From: Algoriphagus winogradskyi
GTDB taxonomy: Bacteria; Bacteroidota; Bacteroidia; Cytophagales; Cyclobacteriaceae
Direction of reading: 5' to 3'
Assembly (NCBI RefSeq): GCF_900182815.1
Contig: NZ_FXUA01000001.1
Coordinates: 248,001 to 312,000, forward strand
DNA length: 64,000 nucleotides
Part shown: piece by piece, positions 36,402-45,441 of the stretch
Layout of the letters: each line of letters starts with the position of its first letter
Position numbering within the stretch: position 1 is the first letter of the stretch
The notes under the pieces: generated by a model
What the model was told of the DNA's origin: nothing
What the model saw: the letters and a program-made list of their open reading frames with translations, nothing else
Database searches by the model: none
Made by a program: the position numbers and the translations under genes

Positions 36402-36890
36402 CTATTTAGAGAACATGGTAAACATCCACATTCTCTTTTCAATATCACCTACAAATCTGGTCAGCAAATCTGCGGAAGCAATATCATCTGCCTCTTCAGC
36501 TGCTTTAGCAGCTTTTCTATGGGATTGTGCAAGACTTCCAAGGCCGTCAATTACATGCTTTACACATTGGTCACCATCAGATACATCGGTGATCTCCTTA
36601 TGAATAGTATTTTTTAAATAATCAGAATAAGCATGCAATGGTTTAAAACCAATAGTCACGATTCTTTCTGCCAATTCATCTATGTTCTCATAGAGTTGGG
36701 TGTAGAGTTCTTCAAATTTCACATGTAGGTCAAAGAAGTTTTCACCTTTCACATTCCAATGAAACCCTCTTACATTTTGATAGAAAATATGGTAATCAGA
36801 AAGCAAGTCATTCATTTTATCTGAAACGTTTTTCATTGCTTTATTATCCAGTTTCAGGTGATTTGCAAGTGTTGCTTTAGAAGTATTCAT
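36402..36890 (-). CDS. dps: Dps family DNA-protection / ferritin-like protein
   Basis: 162 aa four-helix-bundle protein that forms dodecamers, oxidises Fe(II) with peroxide and stores the iron. The inter-subunit ferroxidase residues are visible: His44 (GFHWNVKG), His56 (FDLHVKF), Asp71 and Glu75 (NIDELAERIV). The length and the HWNVKG signature are standard. It is monocistronic. About 40-55 bp upstream there is a TGGCAT-N5-TTGG stretch on the minus strand that only weakly resembles a sigma-54 site. Confidence 0.95.
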   Translation of the reverse strand: MNTSKATLANHLKLDNKAMKNVSDKMNDLLSDYHIFYQNVRGFHWNVKGENFFDLHVKFEELYTQLYENIDELAERIVTIGFKPLHAYSDYLKNTIHKEITDVSDGDQCVKHVIDGLGSLAQSHRKAAKAAEEADDIASADLLTRFVGDIEKRMWMFTMFSK

Positions 36891-37273
36891 ATGTAGTCTG
36901 TTTTTAGATTTAAATTATACTCATAATCATCCAAGAGGCATGCCATCATCCTGGCTTCCAAATGATCATATGTATTTTGACCATTGACAGCACTAGTGTT
37001 TGGATATTCGCTTCATAAAACAAATTTTTGTGATAAGGGCACTCGTGTAATCTCATAAGCACAAAATTTATCTTGAAAAAAATTCCCCATTCCGTTGAAA
37101 AATTGGCTCATTAGCTAAGCTTTTGAACAATAGACTATTCCTTGCAGTAGTTGAATAGGAGAAGCCAGCCTTCAGTTTGAGGCTAGTGAAAAATCAGGTG
37201 TCATCAGTTGGATGGCATTGGAAATAGCAAAAAAAAGCCCGGAACTAGGTCCGGGCCGCAAGGAGTGATTTGC
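36891..37273. other. Intergenic region between dps and the sigma-54 activator
   Basis: About 380 bp without a gene. It contains the terminator at 37231-37256 and the upstream region of dps. I see no RNA gene or repeat otherwise. Confidence 0.5.
37231..37256 (-). terminator. Rho-independent terminator of the response-regulator operon
   Basis: On the minus strand GCCCGGA-CCTAGT-TCCGGGC followed by a run of T residues, directly after the stop of the NtrC-type gene. Confidence 0.88.
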
Positions 37274-38686
37274 TTATAAATCGTATTGCTTCATTTTATT
37301 AAAGAGGGTTTTTCGATCTATCCCCAATTGCTTAGCAGCCTGAGTCCTGTTGTACTTCACTTCTTCTAGTACTTTCTTAAGGACTTCAGCTTCAGCTTCA
37401 GCTGCAGCATCCTTCAAATTTAAAGGCATTCTGTTCGGCTTTGAATCTGAACTTTCTGAATCTGAATCTACGAAATTAAACTTCTGAGAATAGACTATTT
37501 CCGGAGGTAGTGCCGAAACAGACATTTTACCGCCATCTGTCAATAAAGTTGCTCTTCGGATTACGTTGAGCATTTCGCGCAAGTTTCCAGGCCAAGGATA
37601 TTCTTTCAATACATCCATCACTTGTTCTTCAAAACCAAATACTTTTTTATTCAATTCAGCATTTGACAACTCTAGAAAGTGATAAGCAAATGCTTCAATA
37701 TCTGCCGTTCTATGTCTCAATGGAGGCACAGTAATACTGAACTCATTGAATCTAAAGTATAGATCTTCTCTAAATTTTCCTTCTGAAACTGCCTTGCGAA
37801 GGTCTTCATTGGAGGCAACCAATATCCTTACATCAATTGATTTGTCTTTAGTCCCCCCTATCCTTCTTAATTTTCTCTCCTGAACCAACCTGAGCAAACC
37901 AACTTGAGTTTCATAGGATAAATTAGCGATCTCATCTAGAAAAATCGTCCCACCATCAGCCAATTCAAATTGCCCAGGTTTGTCTGATAATGCGCCAGTA
38001 AAAGCTCCTTTTTCATGACCCCAAAGCTCACTACCTGCAAGCTCTTTGGTCAATGCTCCACAGTCTACCGCAATGAATGGTTTACCTGCACGCTCACTTT
38101 GATCGTGAATAGTACGCGCTATATTTTCCTTACCTGCTCCGCTTTCGCCATAAATGACAACACTGAGACTTGTAGGAGCTACTAAGGCTACTTCTTTGTA
38201 TAATTTTTTTGACTCAGCCCCCGTTCCTTTGAGAAATTTAGAATCAGAATTTTGAGATTTGGAATTTGAATCCTTCTTAAGGTTGTTCGCTTTTGAGAAG
38301 GTTTGTGTATTTGACTTACTTGCTTTCGACGCAGCTAAGGCGCGCTCTATGAGATTGATGATCTCATCAGGAATCAATGGCTTAGTTACGTAGTCAAATG
38401 CACCATTTTTAATGACTTCAACGGCAATTTTTACATCGGCATAGCCTGTAATAATTGCTACTTGAGTACCTGGAGATATCTCTCTAACTTTCATTAGCAC
38501 ATCTCTTCCCTCCATATCTCTGAGCTTGAAATCACAAAAAATAAGGTCGAAAAATGATTTCTTGACCAAATCGAGTCCATTTTTACCGGAAATCGTAGTT
38601 TCTACTTCATATCCCTTTTTAGTCAGAAATCTTTCTAAAAGCTGACAAATATCTATGTTATCGTCTATTACGAGTATTTTAGCCAT
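37274..38686 (-). CDS. Sigma-54-dependent response regulator, NtrC family
   Basis: 470 aa. The receiver domain (1-118) has Asp8/Asp9, phosphoacceptor Asp52 (IFCDFKL) and Lys102 (VTKPL). A polar Ser/Lys/Asn linker (119-155) leads to the AAA+ domain with Walker A GESGAGKE (180-187), the sigma-54 contact loop GAFTGA (227-232) and Walker B TIFLDE (247-252). A Fis-type helix-turn-helix closes the protein (NRTQAAKQLGIDRKTLFNKM). It activates RNA polymerase-sigma-54 at distal sites. It lies 6 bp after a single-domain receiver gene. The NtrB-like kinase at 41948 is the most plausible local partner; this is inference. Confidence 0.95.
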   Translation of the reverse strand: MAKILVIDDNIDICQLLERFLTKKGYEVETTISGKNGLDLVKKSFFDLIFCDFKLRDMEGRDVLMKVREISPGTQVAIITGYADVKIAVEVIKNGAFDYVTKPLIPDEIINLIERALAASKASKSNTQTFSKANNLKKDSNSKSQNSDSKFLKGTGAESKKLYKEVALVAPTSLSVVIYGESGAGKENIARTIHDQSERAGKPFIAVDCGALTKELAGSELWGHEKGAFTGALSDKPGQFELADGGTIFLDEIANLSYETQVGLLRLVQERKLRRIGGTKDKSIDVRILVASNEDLRKAVSEGKFREDLYFRFNEFSITVPPLRHRTADIEAFAYHFLELSNAELNKKVFGFEEQVMDVLKEYPWPGNLREMLNVIRRATLLTDGGKMSVSALPPEIVYSQKFNFVDSDSESSDSKPNRMPLNLKDAAAEAEAEVLKKVLEEVKYNRTQAAKQLGIDRKTLFNKMKQYDL

Positions 38687-38692
38687 GATTTG

Positions 38693-39073
38693 TTAGATGT
38701 TGGAGGTGTTTGTTAACTGGGTCTGGACCACCTGATCCAATCGAGCAATATTAAAAGGTTTACTAAGGAAGTCCGATGCTCCGTATTGAATGGCTTCCAT
38801 TTTCACTTCGTTGTGATCGAAGGCACTCATCATTATTATTTTCGAGTGAAATTTACTTGAGTTAATATGCTTCAATTCGTTCAATCCATTCCCGTCAGGG
38901 AGATTGACATCCAAGAATACTAATTCAGGTTTAGAATCATTATATAATTTTCTACCCTCTTTGAGTGTACCTGCTACAAGAACAGAAAAACCTTTTCTGC
39001 CCAAAAATCTGGATAAAAGAGACCTGATTTCCGCCTCATCATCTATAACTAATATCAATTTATTCATCATCAC
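38693..39073 (-). CDS. Single-domain response regulator (receiver only)
   Basis: 126 aa, receiver domain only: acidic pair Asp11/Asp12 (VIDDEAE), phosphoacceptor Asp55 (VFLDVNL), the switch Ser in MMSAFD and Lys in LSKPFN. There is no output domain, so it acts by protein contact or as a phosphate sink. It is directly upstream of the NtrC-type gene with a 6-bp gap. Three successive ATGs start the ORF; the third (MNKLILVIDD) is equally plausible. Confidence 0.92.
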   Translation of the reverse strand: MMMNKLILVIDDEAEIRSLLSRFLGRKGFSVLVAGTLKEGRKLYNDSKPELVFLDVNLPDGNGLNELKHINSSKFHSKIIMMSAFDHNEVKMEAIQYGASDFLSKPFNIARLDQVVQTQLTNTSNI

Positions 39074-39150
39074 ATAGTCTTCTTAGCCCCTCTATCCTAG
39101 ATACATTCATTTAAACTGTCAGGTAATAATTATTCAAATGGAAAGATGTA

Positions 39151-39183
39151 AGAAAAGGTGCAACAACACGCCGCACCTTTTCT
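39151..39183. terminator. Hairpin terminator after the small YtxH-like gene
   Basis: AGAAAAGGTGC (39151-39161) pairs perfectly with GCACCTTTTCT (39173-39183) around an 11-nt loop. On the minus strand it follows the gene ending at 39200. Confidence 0.75.
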
Positions 39184-39199
39184 AATTCTAAACCTATTT

Positions 39200-39442
39200 T
39201 CACTTCACTTTATCTTTTGCTGACTGAATTGCGGATTTGGTAGCATCCACACCTTCAGATTTTACTTCCAAAAACTTAGTCTTCATATCTCCGAGAAGTG
39301 ACTGAAAGTCACCCAGAAGGCTATTTAACTTCTTTTTTTGTGGGCCAAAATCGTCCTTATTTTTATATAGGTAGGCTCCTACCAATGCTCCTGTAAGAAG
39401 TCCGCTTAGCCAAAGTGTTTTATTTACTGATGATTTAGTCAT
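39200..39442 (-). CDS. YtxH-like small membrane protein
   Basis: 80 aa: one N-terminal membrane segment (LWLSGLLTGALVGAYLY) and an amphipathic charged helix (KKKLNSLLGDFQSLLGDMKT ... ATKSAIQSAKDKVK). This matches the general layout of YtxH/gas-vesicle-GvpP-like stress proteins. Such genes in Bacteroidota often sit with other general-stress genes; the neighbours here are a 50-aa Lmo0937-family protein and two-component genes. The exact role is unknown. Confidence 0.7.
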   Translation of the reverse strand: MTKSSVNKTLWLSGLLTGALVGAYLYKNKDDFGPQKKKLNSLLGDFQSLLGDMKTKFLEVKSEGVDATKSAIQSAKDKVK

Positions 39443-39962
39443 TGTGTTTTTAAATTTAGAGGTTAAATATTTTCTTTCTTTTCGAAGTTTTAATTTTCAA
39501 AGATTTGCTTTCCTTGCAATCGGATTAAAACTTCTACCCTTTGCTTATATATAACTGTCAAATCTTAAATGAGTTTTCATTTGACCTTTATAATAATTGA
39601 TGTCTTCGTTTCGTCTTCTACTCTAAACTGATCTACCTGAAATCAATCTGAAGATTACCGCAATAACTGCTATCACTAGTAATACGTGAATTAATCCGCC
39701 TGCACTGTAAGCGAAGACTCCGACTAGCCAGCCAATAACTAGAATGACTGCGATGAAATACAATAAAGAACTCATAGTTTTGTTGTTTAGGTTGGTTAAA
39801 TAGTTTAGATCATTTAACTCAAGTGGTATGCCTTTTTAAATTAAAAATTTAAAATCGTCTCCAAATGCGCTAATTAGCCTTATTATCACAGTCGAATAAT
39901 AAATTAAGAATAATCGCCCGGGGTTTTTGAGTAATAAATTCCCCAATTCAAGGAAAATCTAA
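39443..39962. other. Intergenic stretch around a 50-codon membrane-protein gene
   Basis: Apart from the gene at 39623-39775 the region is AT-rich (runs of A/T near 39835-39860) and must hold promoters for the small membrane genes and the divergent CHASE3 kinase. No RNA gene or clear operator is seen. Confidence 0.5.
39623..39775 (-). CDS. Lmo0937 family small membrane protein
   Basis: 50 aa, read from an ATG at 39775: two hydrophobic helices, LLYFIAVILVIGWLVGVFAY and HVLLVIAVIAVIFRLI, joined by a glycine turn (SAGG) and ending SGRSV. This is the characteristic layout of the Lmo0937 family (DUF5670), widespread in Bacteroidota and Firmicutes and often found with general-stress genes. No function is known. 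A near neighbour is the YtxH-like gene on the same strand. Confidence 0.85.
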   Translation of the reverse strand: MSSLLYFIAVILVIGWLVGVFAYSAGGLIHVLLVIAVIAVIFRLISGRSV

Positions 39963-41402
39963 ATGGCAAAGAAAGAAAAACCATCTATCCGTCAGGTAAA
40001 AATATATTCTATCGTTACTCTTATTCTAATTGTAGTCGGCAGTGCTATTTCCTATTGGACAGCTGGAAGAATAGAGTTCTACACCAATGCCGTAATGCAC
40101 ACTTCGGAGGTACTTCAAAGAACAAACGAACTGTATTCAAGTATTCTAGAGCGAGAAACTAACATCAGAGGGTATGTCATCACCGGGAATGAACAGTTTC
40201 TAACGAATTATAGGCAATCCAAAATTAATGCAGACGTTCTGTTAACCCAATTGCAGAATTTGACATTAGATAATGGTGTACAACAGAATAATATTGAAGA
40301 ACTAAGAGGTTTAATAAATGCCAGAGTAAGGACTTTTGAGGCTACCATTGCCTATTTTAAAGAACATGGGAACTTGGAGGGGTTTTTAGACCCTAGCAAA
40401 GCCAGTAATGCACTGAATGGCTATTCAATGATCAAAAATGTAGTATTGCGCATTAATGACGTTGAAAACAATCTTTTTCAGGAAAGAAACCAAAACTTAA
40501 TCAATAATATCAACGCCTTACCGTTTATTGTAGGTCTTATTTCACTTTTCTCCATTACGATAGGATTAGTCACTTTTTTTTCAATCTACCAATACAATAA
40601 AGCCCAAATAGTTGCTGATAATGATAGAATCATATTTCAGGAAAAACTCAAAGATCAGATAAACCTCTTGGATGAATCTAACAAGGAACTAGAACAGTTT
40701 GCTTATATAGCCTCACACGATTTACAGGAACCTTTGCGTAAAATCACTTCGTTTTCTGATCTCTTGAAGGAACAATATGCAGATAAACTGGAGGGAGATG
40801 GAGAACTATACCTAAACCGCATCACTGCAGCTTCTATTCGGATGAGACGGTTGATTACCGATCTTTTAGAATACAGTAGAGCTGGCAAAATAGAGAATGA
40901 GCAGATCAAAGAAGTAAAACTTTCAAAAATCATCTCAGAGATGTTGGAAGACGTAGAAGTAGCCATTCAAGATAAATCTGCAAAAATAACCCTAGGCAAT
41001 TTACCTAAAGTATACGGGGCTGAGACAGAGTACCGGCAAGTGTTTCAAAATCTTATTTCAAACTCTATTAAATTCTCTAAACCTGACACAGATCCTGAAA
41101 TATCGATTACCGCTGAAGAGGCTGGTCTTGATCTTGTAAAAAAATTCCCAACCCTAACCAGAGAAAAGAAATATCATTTGATTAAAGTAAGTGATAATGG
41201 AATTGGTTTTAACAAAGAGTATGCAGATCGAATTTTTTCTATCTTCCAACGGTTACATGGGAAGAAAGATTATGAAGGTACTGGAATCGGACTCTCCATT
41301 ACTCGCAAAATCATCGAAAAAAATGGTGGAGTAATTTTTGCAGAGAGTAATCCTTCAGAGGGTGCCACATTTAATATACTACTGCCTTTTATCACTACTT
41401 AA
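39963..41402 (+). CDS. CHASE3-domain sensor histidine kinase
   Basis: 479 aa inner-membrane kinase. A membrane helix (13-33) and a second (186-208) enclose a CHASE3 periplasmic sensor domain (ERETNIRGYVITGNEQFLTN, 63-82, is its signature). The DHp helix carries His252 (IASHDLQEPLRKITSF), followed by HATPase boxes: N box NLISNSIKFSKP, G1 DNGIGF, F box IFSIFQRLHG and G2 GTGIGLSI. The HDLQEPLR type is typical of bacteriophytochrome-like kinases. The receiver gene downstream (41494) is of the matching RcpA-like kind, so the two probably form a pair. Confidence 0.94.
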   Translation: MAKKEKPSIRQVKIYSIVTLILIVVGSAISYWTAGRIEFYTNAVMHTSEVLQRTNELYSSILERETNIRGYVITGNEQFLTNYRQSKINADVLLTQLQNLTLDNGVQQNNIEELRGLINARVRTFEATIAYFKEHGNLEGFLDPSKASNALNGYSMIKNVVLRINDVENNLFQERNQNLINNINALPFIVGLISLFSITIGLVTFFSIYQYNKAQIVADNDRIIFQEKLKDQINLLDESNKELEQFAYIASHDLQEPLRKITSFSDLLKEQYADKLEGDGELYLNRITAASIRMRRLITDLLEYSRAGKIENEQIKEVKLSKIISEMLEDVEVAIQDKSAKITLGNLPKVYGAETEYRQVFQNLISNSIKFSKPDTDPEISITAEEAGLDLVKKFPTLTREKKYHLIKVSDNGIGFNKEYADRIFSIFQRLHGKKDYEGTGIGLSITRKIIEKNGGVIFAESNPSEGATFNILLPFITT

Positions 41403-41493
41403 TATCGAAATAGTTAGTACAATGCTTATTTCAAAAAATCATACTTATCTTTTCATCAGAATCTAACCCTTGTTCATTCAAGACTTTATGCTC

Positions 41494-41937
41494 ATGTCCT
41501 TCGAGAAACCTATCCAAATCTTAGTCGCAGAAGATGATGAAGATGATAAATTATTAATCCTTAAAGCCTTTGAGAGGACTTTACCAAAGGAAAAAGTCAC
41601 TTGTGTGGAGGATGGTGAGGCTCTCTTGAAATATTTAAAGCGCGTCGCGCCATACAATGATCTGCTGAAGTACCCTCGACCAGATATTATTCTCCTAGAT
41701 CTTAATATGCCAAGAGTTGGTGGTAAAGAAGCTCTTGCAGAGATCAAAAGATGTGAGGATCTGAAGTCGATTCCTGTCATAATTTTCACTACGTCCAGTA
41801 ACCTTGATGATATTCAGATCACCTATAAAATGGGATCAAGTAGCTTCATCACCAAACCAGGATCATTTGAAGAATTAGTAAGAGTCACTGAAGAAATTGA
41901 AAATTATTGGTCGAAAACTGTTTTGTTACCAGACTAA
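41494..41937 (+). CDS. Single-domain response regulator, RcpA-like
   Basis: 147 aa from the ATG at 41494; an ATG two codons upstream (41488) is also possible. It is a receiver with an acidic cluster (VAEDDEDDKLL), phosphoacceptor Asp in ILLDLNMPRVGG, Thr/Ser switch FTTSSN and Lys in ITKPGS. The DLNMPR form and lack of output domain are typical of receivers paired with HDLQEPLR kinases, such as the one just upstream. The next kinase gene begins 10 bp after its stop, suggesting an operon. Confidence 0.9.
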   Translation: MSFEKPIQILVAEDDEDDKLLILKAFERTLPKEKVTCVEDGEALLKYLKRVAPYNDLLKYPRPDIILLDLNMPRVGGKEALAEIKRCEDLKSIPVIIFTTSSNLDDIQITYKMGSSSFITKPGSFEELVRVTEEIENYWSKTVLLPD

Positions 41938-41947
41938 TCATAAAAAC

Positions 41948-43393
41948 ATGTTTACCGGAAAGAATATAAAAATACTTTACGTGGATGATGATCCAGATGA
42001 TATTTTGCTGGCATCTACTCTCCTAAAGAGAATTACTGACACAGTCTATGAATTAGAAGGAGCTACCAGTCTTGAGGAGGCCAGTTTAAAACTCAATCAA
42101 AATTTCGACCTATACTTAGTTGACTACAGATTAGGAAAGGACACTGGGTTAGAGCTTATCCGCGAAATACATTCAATAAGAAAACATGCTCCAGTAATCA
42201 TGCTTACGGGTATGAGTACTGGTAATATCGACAAAGAAGCACTTAATCTAGGTGTGTCAGATTACCTAGTTAAAGGTGAATTTGATGCGCAGACGCTAGA
42301 CAGAACGCTGAAGTATGCTATTCGAGATTCTCATTTGATGGAGTCTTTATCAAGCGCGGCTGTCAAGTTTAGGTCAATATTTGAGCTCGCTACCGATCCA
42401 TTTCTATTAATGGATTATGAAGGTGAAATATTAGAAGTCAATCCTGCCTTTCAGAAAAAATTTGGATTTAAAGTAGATACCCAAAACTCGGGTGAAACTT
42501 ATTACTTCAAAGATTTATTACCTGAAGAATCTTCTCGCCAAGAGTTAGAGCAGTTATTTTTAAATGGTGAGGAGCTATACGATATGGAAGCTTTGCTGAC
42601 CATTGAGCATGGCCATTCGATCAATAGCTTGATCAGTATAGTAAAGCAAGATGTAAATATATACCAAGTACTTATTAAAGACTTAAGTGCAATCAAAGCG
42701 AAAGAGGAAGAGGAACTAAACCTTAAGAAATTCTCCTCTACCGGTAGAATTGCAAGGTTACTAGCCCATGAGGTAAAAAATCCTTTGACCACCATTCTCC
42801 TTTCTGCTGATCAGCTACATATGGAACTCCCTGAGTCCGTTTTGTTAGAAAGTGGAGATTTGATAGACGTTATACGCAGGAATTGCGACAGAATAAATCA
42901 CCTGGTAACTCAATTGTTGGACAGCACAAGATTCACAGAACTGGACGCCAAAAACCATTCAATAAACACACTGTTAGATGAAGCGCTGGAGCATGTGAAC
43001 GACCGGATTGATTTTAAAGGAATTACCATCCAAAAACTATATCAAACGGATATCTGCGACATTAGTGTAGATGGCGATAAAATTAAAATTGCATTAATAA
43101 ACCTTATTGTAAATGCCATAGAAGCCATTCCGGAAAAAGGAGGAAAGCTTATATTAAAAACTTCAATTAAAGAAAATCAATGCCGAATCGAGATCAAGGA
43201 TAATGGTGAAGGTATTCCGAAAGAAAACCTAGAACGACTTTTCGAACCCTTCTTTACCAGCAAAGCTACTGGTTCGGGCCTTGGACTAACTAATACCCAA
43301 AACATTATTTTAAGTCACGGTGGATCCATTCGTGTCAAAAGTGAAGTTGGAAAAGGCACTTCTTTCTTAATCACTTTCAACCTTCCTAGTTAA
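41948..43393 (+). CDS. Hybrid REC-PAS-histidine kinase, NtrB-like
   Basis: 481 aa from the ATG at 41948 (a TTG 17 codons upstream would overlap the preceding gene and is less likely). Domains in order: receiver (1-125; YVDDDPDD, phosphoacceptor in YLVDYRLG), PAS (about 135-255), DHp with His in RLLAHEVKNPLTTILLSADQ, and HATPase (NLIVNAIEAIP, DNGEGIP, GSGLGLTNTQ). HEVKNPL plus SxGLGL is the NtrB/AtoS kind of kinase. An N-terminal receiver lets it take input from another kinase, for example 39963. It may phosphorylate the sigma-54 activator at 37274. Confidence 0.92.
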   Translation: MFTGKNIKILYVDDDPDDILLASTLLKRITDTVYELEGATSLEEASLKLNQNFDLYLVDYRLGKDTGLELIREIHSIRKHAPVIMLTGMSTGNIDKEALNLGVSDYLVKGEFDAQTLDRTLKYAIRDSHLMESLSSAAVKFRSIFELATDPFLLMDYEGEILEVNPAFQKKFGFKVDTQNSGETYYFKDLLPEESSRQELEQLFLNGEELYDMEALLTIEHGHSINSLISIVKQDVNIYQVLIKDLSAIKAKEEEELNLKKFSSTGRIARLLAHEVKNPLTTILLSADQLHMELPESVLLESGDLIDVIRRNCDRINHLVTQLLDSTRFTELDAKNHSINTLLDEALEHVNDRIDFKGITIQKLYQTDICDISVDGDKIKIALINLIVNAIEAIPEKGGKLILKTSIKENQCRIEIKDNGEGIPKENLERLFEPFFTSKATGSGLGLTNTQNIILSHGGSIRVKSEVGKGTSFLITFNLPS

Positions 43394-43457
43394 TTTTTCA
43401 TAGCATCATCGATTTAAAACAACTCGCCTTTAATACCTGCAAAACGAATGACTTTTA

Positions 43458-43967
43458 ATGAGAGAATTCCAAGGGAAATTAGCAGCTTTTGAGTTTAATC
43501 ATTGGCAATACCACGTGCCTATTCCTAGTGAAATCTCAAGTCAACTAATGGAAGCACATAATCGCCGTGTTTTGGTATGGATTAAAAGTGAAGGGCCATT
43601 TCATATGGCGTTGATGAAAGCTAAGGACTATTGGTATGTGTTGGTTAATCAAGATTTGCGTAAGCGTTTCAATCTAAATGAAAATTCAACTTTTCAGCTA
43701 AAAATAGATAGCGATACCAGCGAATACGGTCATGAAATGCCAGAGGAACTTCAAGTCCTCATGGATCAGGATGAAGAAGGTGCTTCGTTTTTCAAAAGTC
43801 TGACTCCAGGCAAGCAACGAATGATGGTGTATACGGTGACTAAGGTAAAAAGTCCCGAAAGTCGAATGAGGAAAGCACTTGCAATTATCCATCATCTCAA
43901 ACTTGTCCAAGGTAAGCTAGACTACAAACAACTGAATGAGATGATAAAGTATTACAATAAGTTGTAA
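43458..43967 (+). CDS. YdeI/OmdA-like protein with DUF1905 domain
   Basis: 169 aa. Residues 1-85 match DUF1905 (FQGKLAAFEFNHWQYHVPIP; KSEGPFHMALMKAKDYWYVL), and 90-165 the bacteriocin-protection/YdeI-OmdA helical domain (FFKSLTPGKQRMMVYTVTKV, KSPESRMRKALAIIHHLK). The family is widespread in Bacteroidota; the role is not established. Cytoplasmic and soluble. The pxp operon begins about 60 bp downstream on the same strand. Confidence 0.85.
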   Translation: MREFQGKLAAFEFNHWQYHVPIPSEISSQLMEAHNRRVLVWIKSEGPFHMALMKAKDYWYVLVNQDLRKRFNLNENSTFQLKIDSDTSEYGHEMPEELQVLMDQDEEGASFFKSLTPGKQRMMVYTVTKVKSPESRMRKALAIIHHLKLVQGKLDYKQLNEMIKYYNKL

Positions 43968-44029
43968 TAATACGCGCTGCCTTTGCTTACTTTTTGTATT
44001 TTGAATTTCACTCAATTTTTACCCCAATA

Positions 44030-44749
44030 ATGAAGAAACTGCCAGAAATAAATTGTGATTTAGGAGAAGGCATACCAAACGAAGAACAGATCTTTCAATA
44101 CATAGATACAGCCAGCATCGCTTGTGGGGGGCACTTTGGGGATGAAAACTCGATCAATGAAAGCTTGGAATTAGCTTTGAGATTTAAGAAGAAAGTAGGT
44201 GCTCATCCCTCCTATCCGGATCAAAAGAATTTTGGGAGAAAAACTATGAAGCTTCCCGATAAAGATCTTAAGAAGTCAATATTGGTTCAAATACTGAAAT
44301 TTGAGCAATTGGCTGAGAAATCTGGAATTGCTATGGATCACATCAAATTTCATGGTGCGCTATACAATGAAGCTGCAGCAAACGCCGAAATGGCGGATAG
44401 CCTCACTGACTTTATCGCGACTCATTTCCACAATACGCCCATATTTGCTCCTCCATATTCTGAATTGGAAAAGTTTATTCAGCAAAAAAAATTGCATCAA
44501 CGAGTAGAGGTTTTTGGGGACAGAAGGTACTTGGACAATTACCAATTGGTTCCAAGGTCTGTATTTGGATCTCATTTGATTTCAGAAAGTGAGATCTCTC
44601 CGCCACTAAAATCATTATTTGAAAACGGCTATCTACTATCTGATTCCGGTAAAAAACTTCCCTTCCATCCAGATACAATTTGCTTCCATGGAGATAATCC
44701 AGGTATTCAGGACTTTTTGCCAAGAATCCGAAAAAAATTCTGGAAATGA
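44030..44749 (+). CDS. pxpA: 5-oxoprolinase subunit A (LamB/YcsF family)
   Basis: 239 aa from the ATG at 44030, which places the family start EINCDLGEGIPNEEQ at residues 5-19; an upstream TTG would add 12 unlikely residues. Motifs of the LamB/YcsF family follow: SIACGGHFGDENSI, VGAHPSYPDQKNFGR and the KFHGALYN stretch. PxpA works with PxpB and PxpC to hydrolyse 5-oxoproline (pyroglutamate) to glutamate with ATP. Its stop overlaps the pxpB start (ATGA), and pxpC follows in the same way, so the three subunits are translationally coupled. Confidence 0.95.
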   Translation: MKKLPEINCDLGEGIPNEEQIFQYIDTASIACGGHFGDENSINESLELALRFKKKVGAHPSYPDQKNFGRKTMKLPDKDLKKSILVQILKFEQLAEKSGIAMDHIKFHGALYNEAAANAEMADSLTDFIATHFHNTPIFAPPYSELEKFIQQKKLHQRVEVFGDRRYLDNYQLVPRSVFGSHLISESEISPPLKSLFENGYLLSDSGKKLPFHPDTICFHGDNPGIQDFLPRIRKKFWK

Positions 44750-45441
44750 AGCCAAAGCTCAAACAAATCTCTCCTTTGTTGTTTGAATTTGAATGGGAAT
44801 CCAATGTGTCCGACCTATTACTCCAACAGCAACTAAGCTTCAAATCGGCGTTCGAAAAAGAATTTAGCACTAACCTATGTGAGCTACGAATGGGATTCAA
44901 AACCTTATCAGCTCTATTTTCAATACCGCTTGTATATATTGAAATCAAAAATTGGCTCAACTCTTTTTCAATAGAAGAATCAACTATCCCCCTTCCACAG
45001 AAGATTTGGCAAATTCCTGTTTGCTATGCTGACCAAACTGGTCGAGACCTGGAAGCTTTAGCAAAGGCAAAACAGGTAACTGTAGCAGAATTAATAGCTC
45101 TTCATTCGAAACCACTTTATCGGCTTCATTTCTATGGGTTTTTACCCGGGTTCATGTACTTAAACGGACTTCCAAAAATCCTTCATACAGCAAGAAAAGT
45201 GGTCCCTGACAGAGAAGTACCTGTAGGTTCTATAGCAATCGGTGGAGCGCAAACAGGAATCTACCCGTCGTCCAGTCCCGGTGGATGGCATTTGATCGGG
45301 CAAACTCCAATAACTATGTTTGATGCAGATCAAGCGAGGCCAGTTTTCGCTTCTGTAGGAGAAAGAATTGAATTCACACCCATTTCTATCCTGGAATTCG
45401 ATCGGTTAAAAAGACATCCAATGAAACCGAAATTCAGATGA
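44746..45441 (+). CDS. pxpB: 5-oxoprolinase subunit B (KipI/allophanate-hydrolase-like)
   Basis: 231 aa. The cyclophilin-like KipI/PxpB domain shows the family motifs IPVCYADQTGRDLEALAK, LHFYGFLPGFMYLNGLP and GSIAIGGAQTGIYPSSSPGG, all in the usual order. It is a cytoplasmic partner of PxpC. The ATG overlaps the stop of pxpA by 4 bp and its own stop overlaps pxpC. The N-terminal 80 residues are more diverged than the rest. Confidence 0.95.
   Translation: MKPKLKQISPLLFEFEWESNVSDLLLQQQLSFKSAFEKEFSTNLCELRMGFKTLSALFSIPLVYIEIKNWLNSFSIEESTIPLPQKIWQIPVCYADQTGRDLEALAKAKQVTVAELIALHSKPLYRLHFYGFLPGFMYLNGLPKILHTARKVVPDREVPVGSIAIGGAQTGIYPSSSPGGWHLIGQTPITMFDADQARPVFASVGERIEFTPISILEFDRLKRHPMKPKFR

Noticed and set aside
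36931..36946. Possible sigma-54 promoter upstream of dps (TGGCAT-N5-TTGG on the minus strand)
   Set aside because: The invariant GC at -12 reads GG, and a single loose match near a sigma-54 activator gene is expected by chance.
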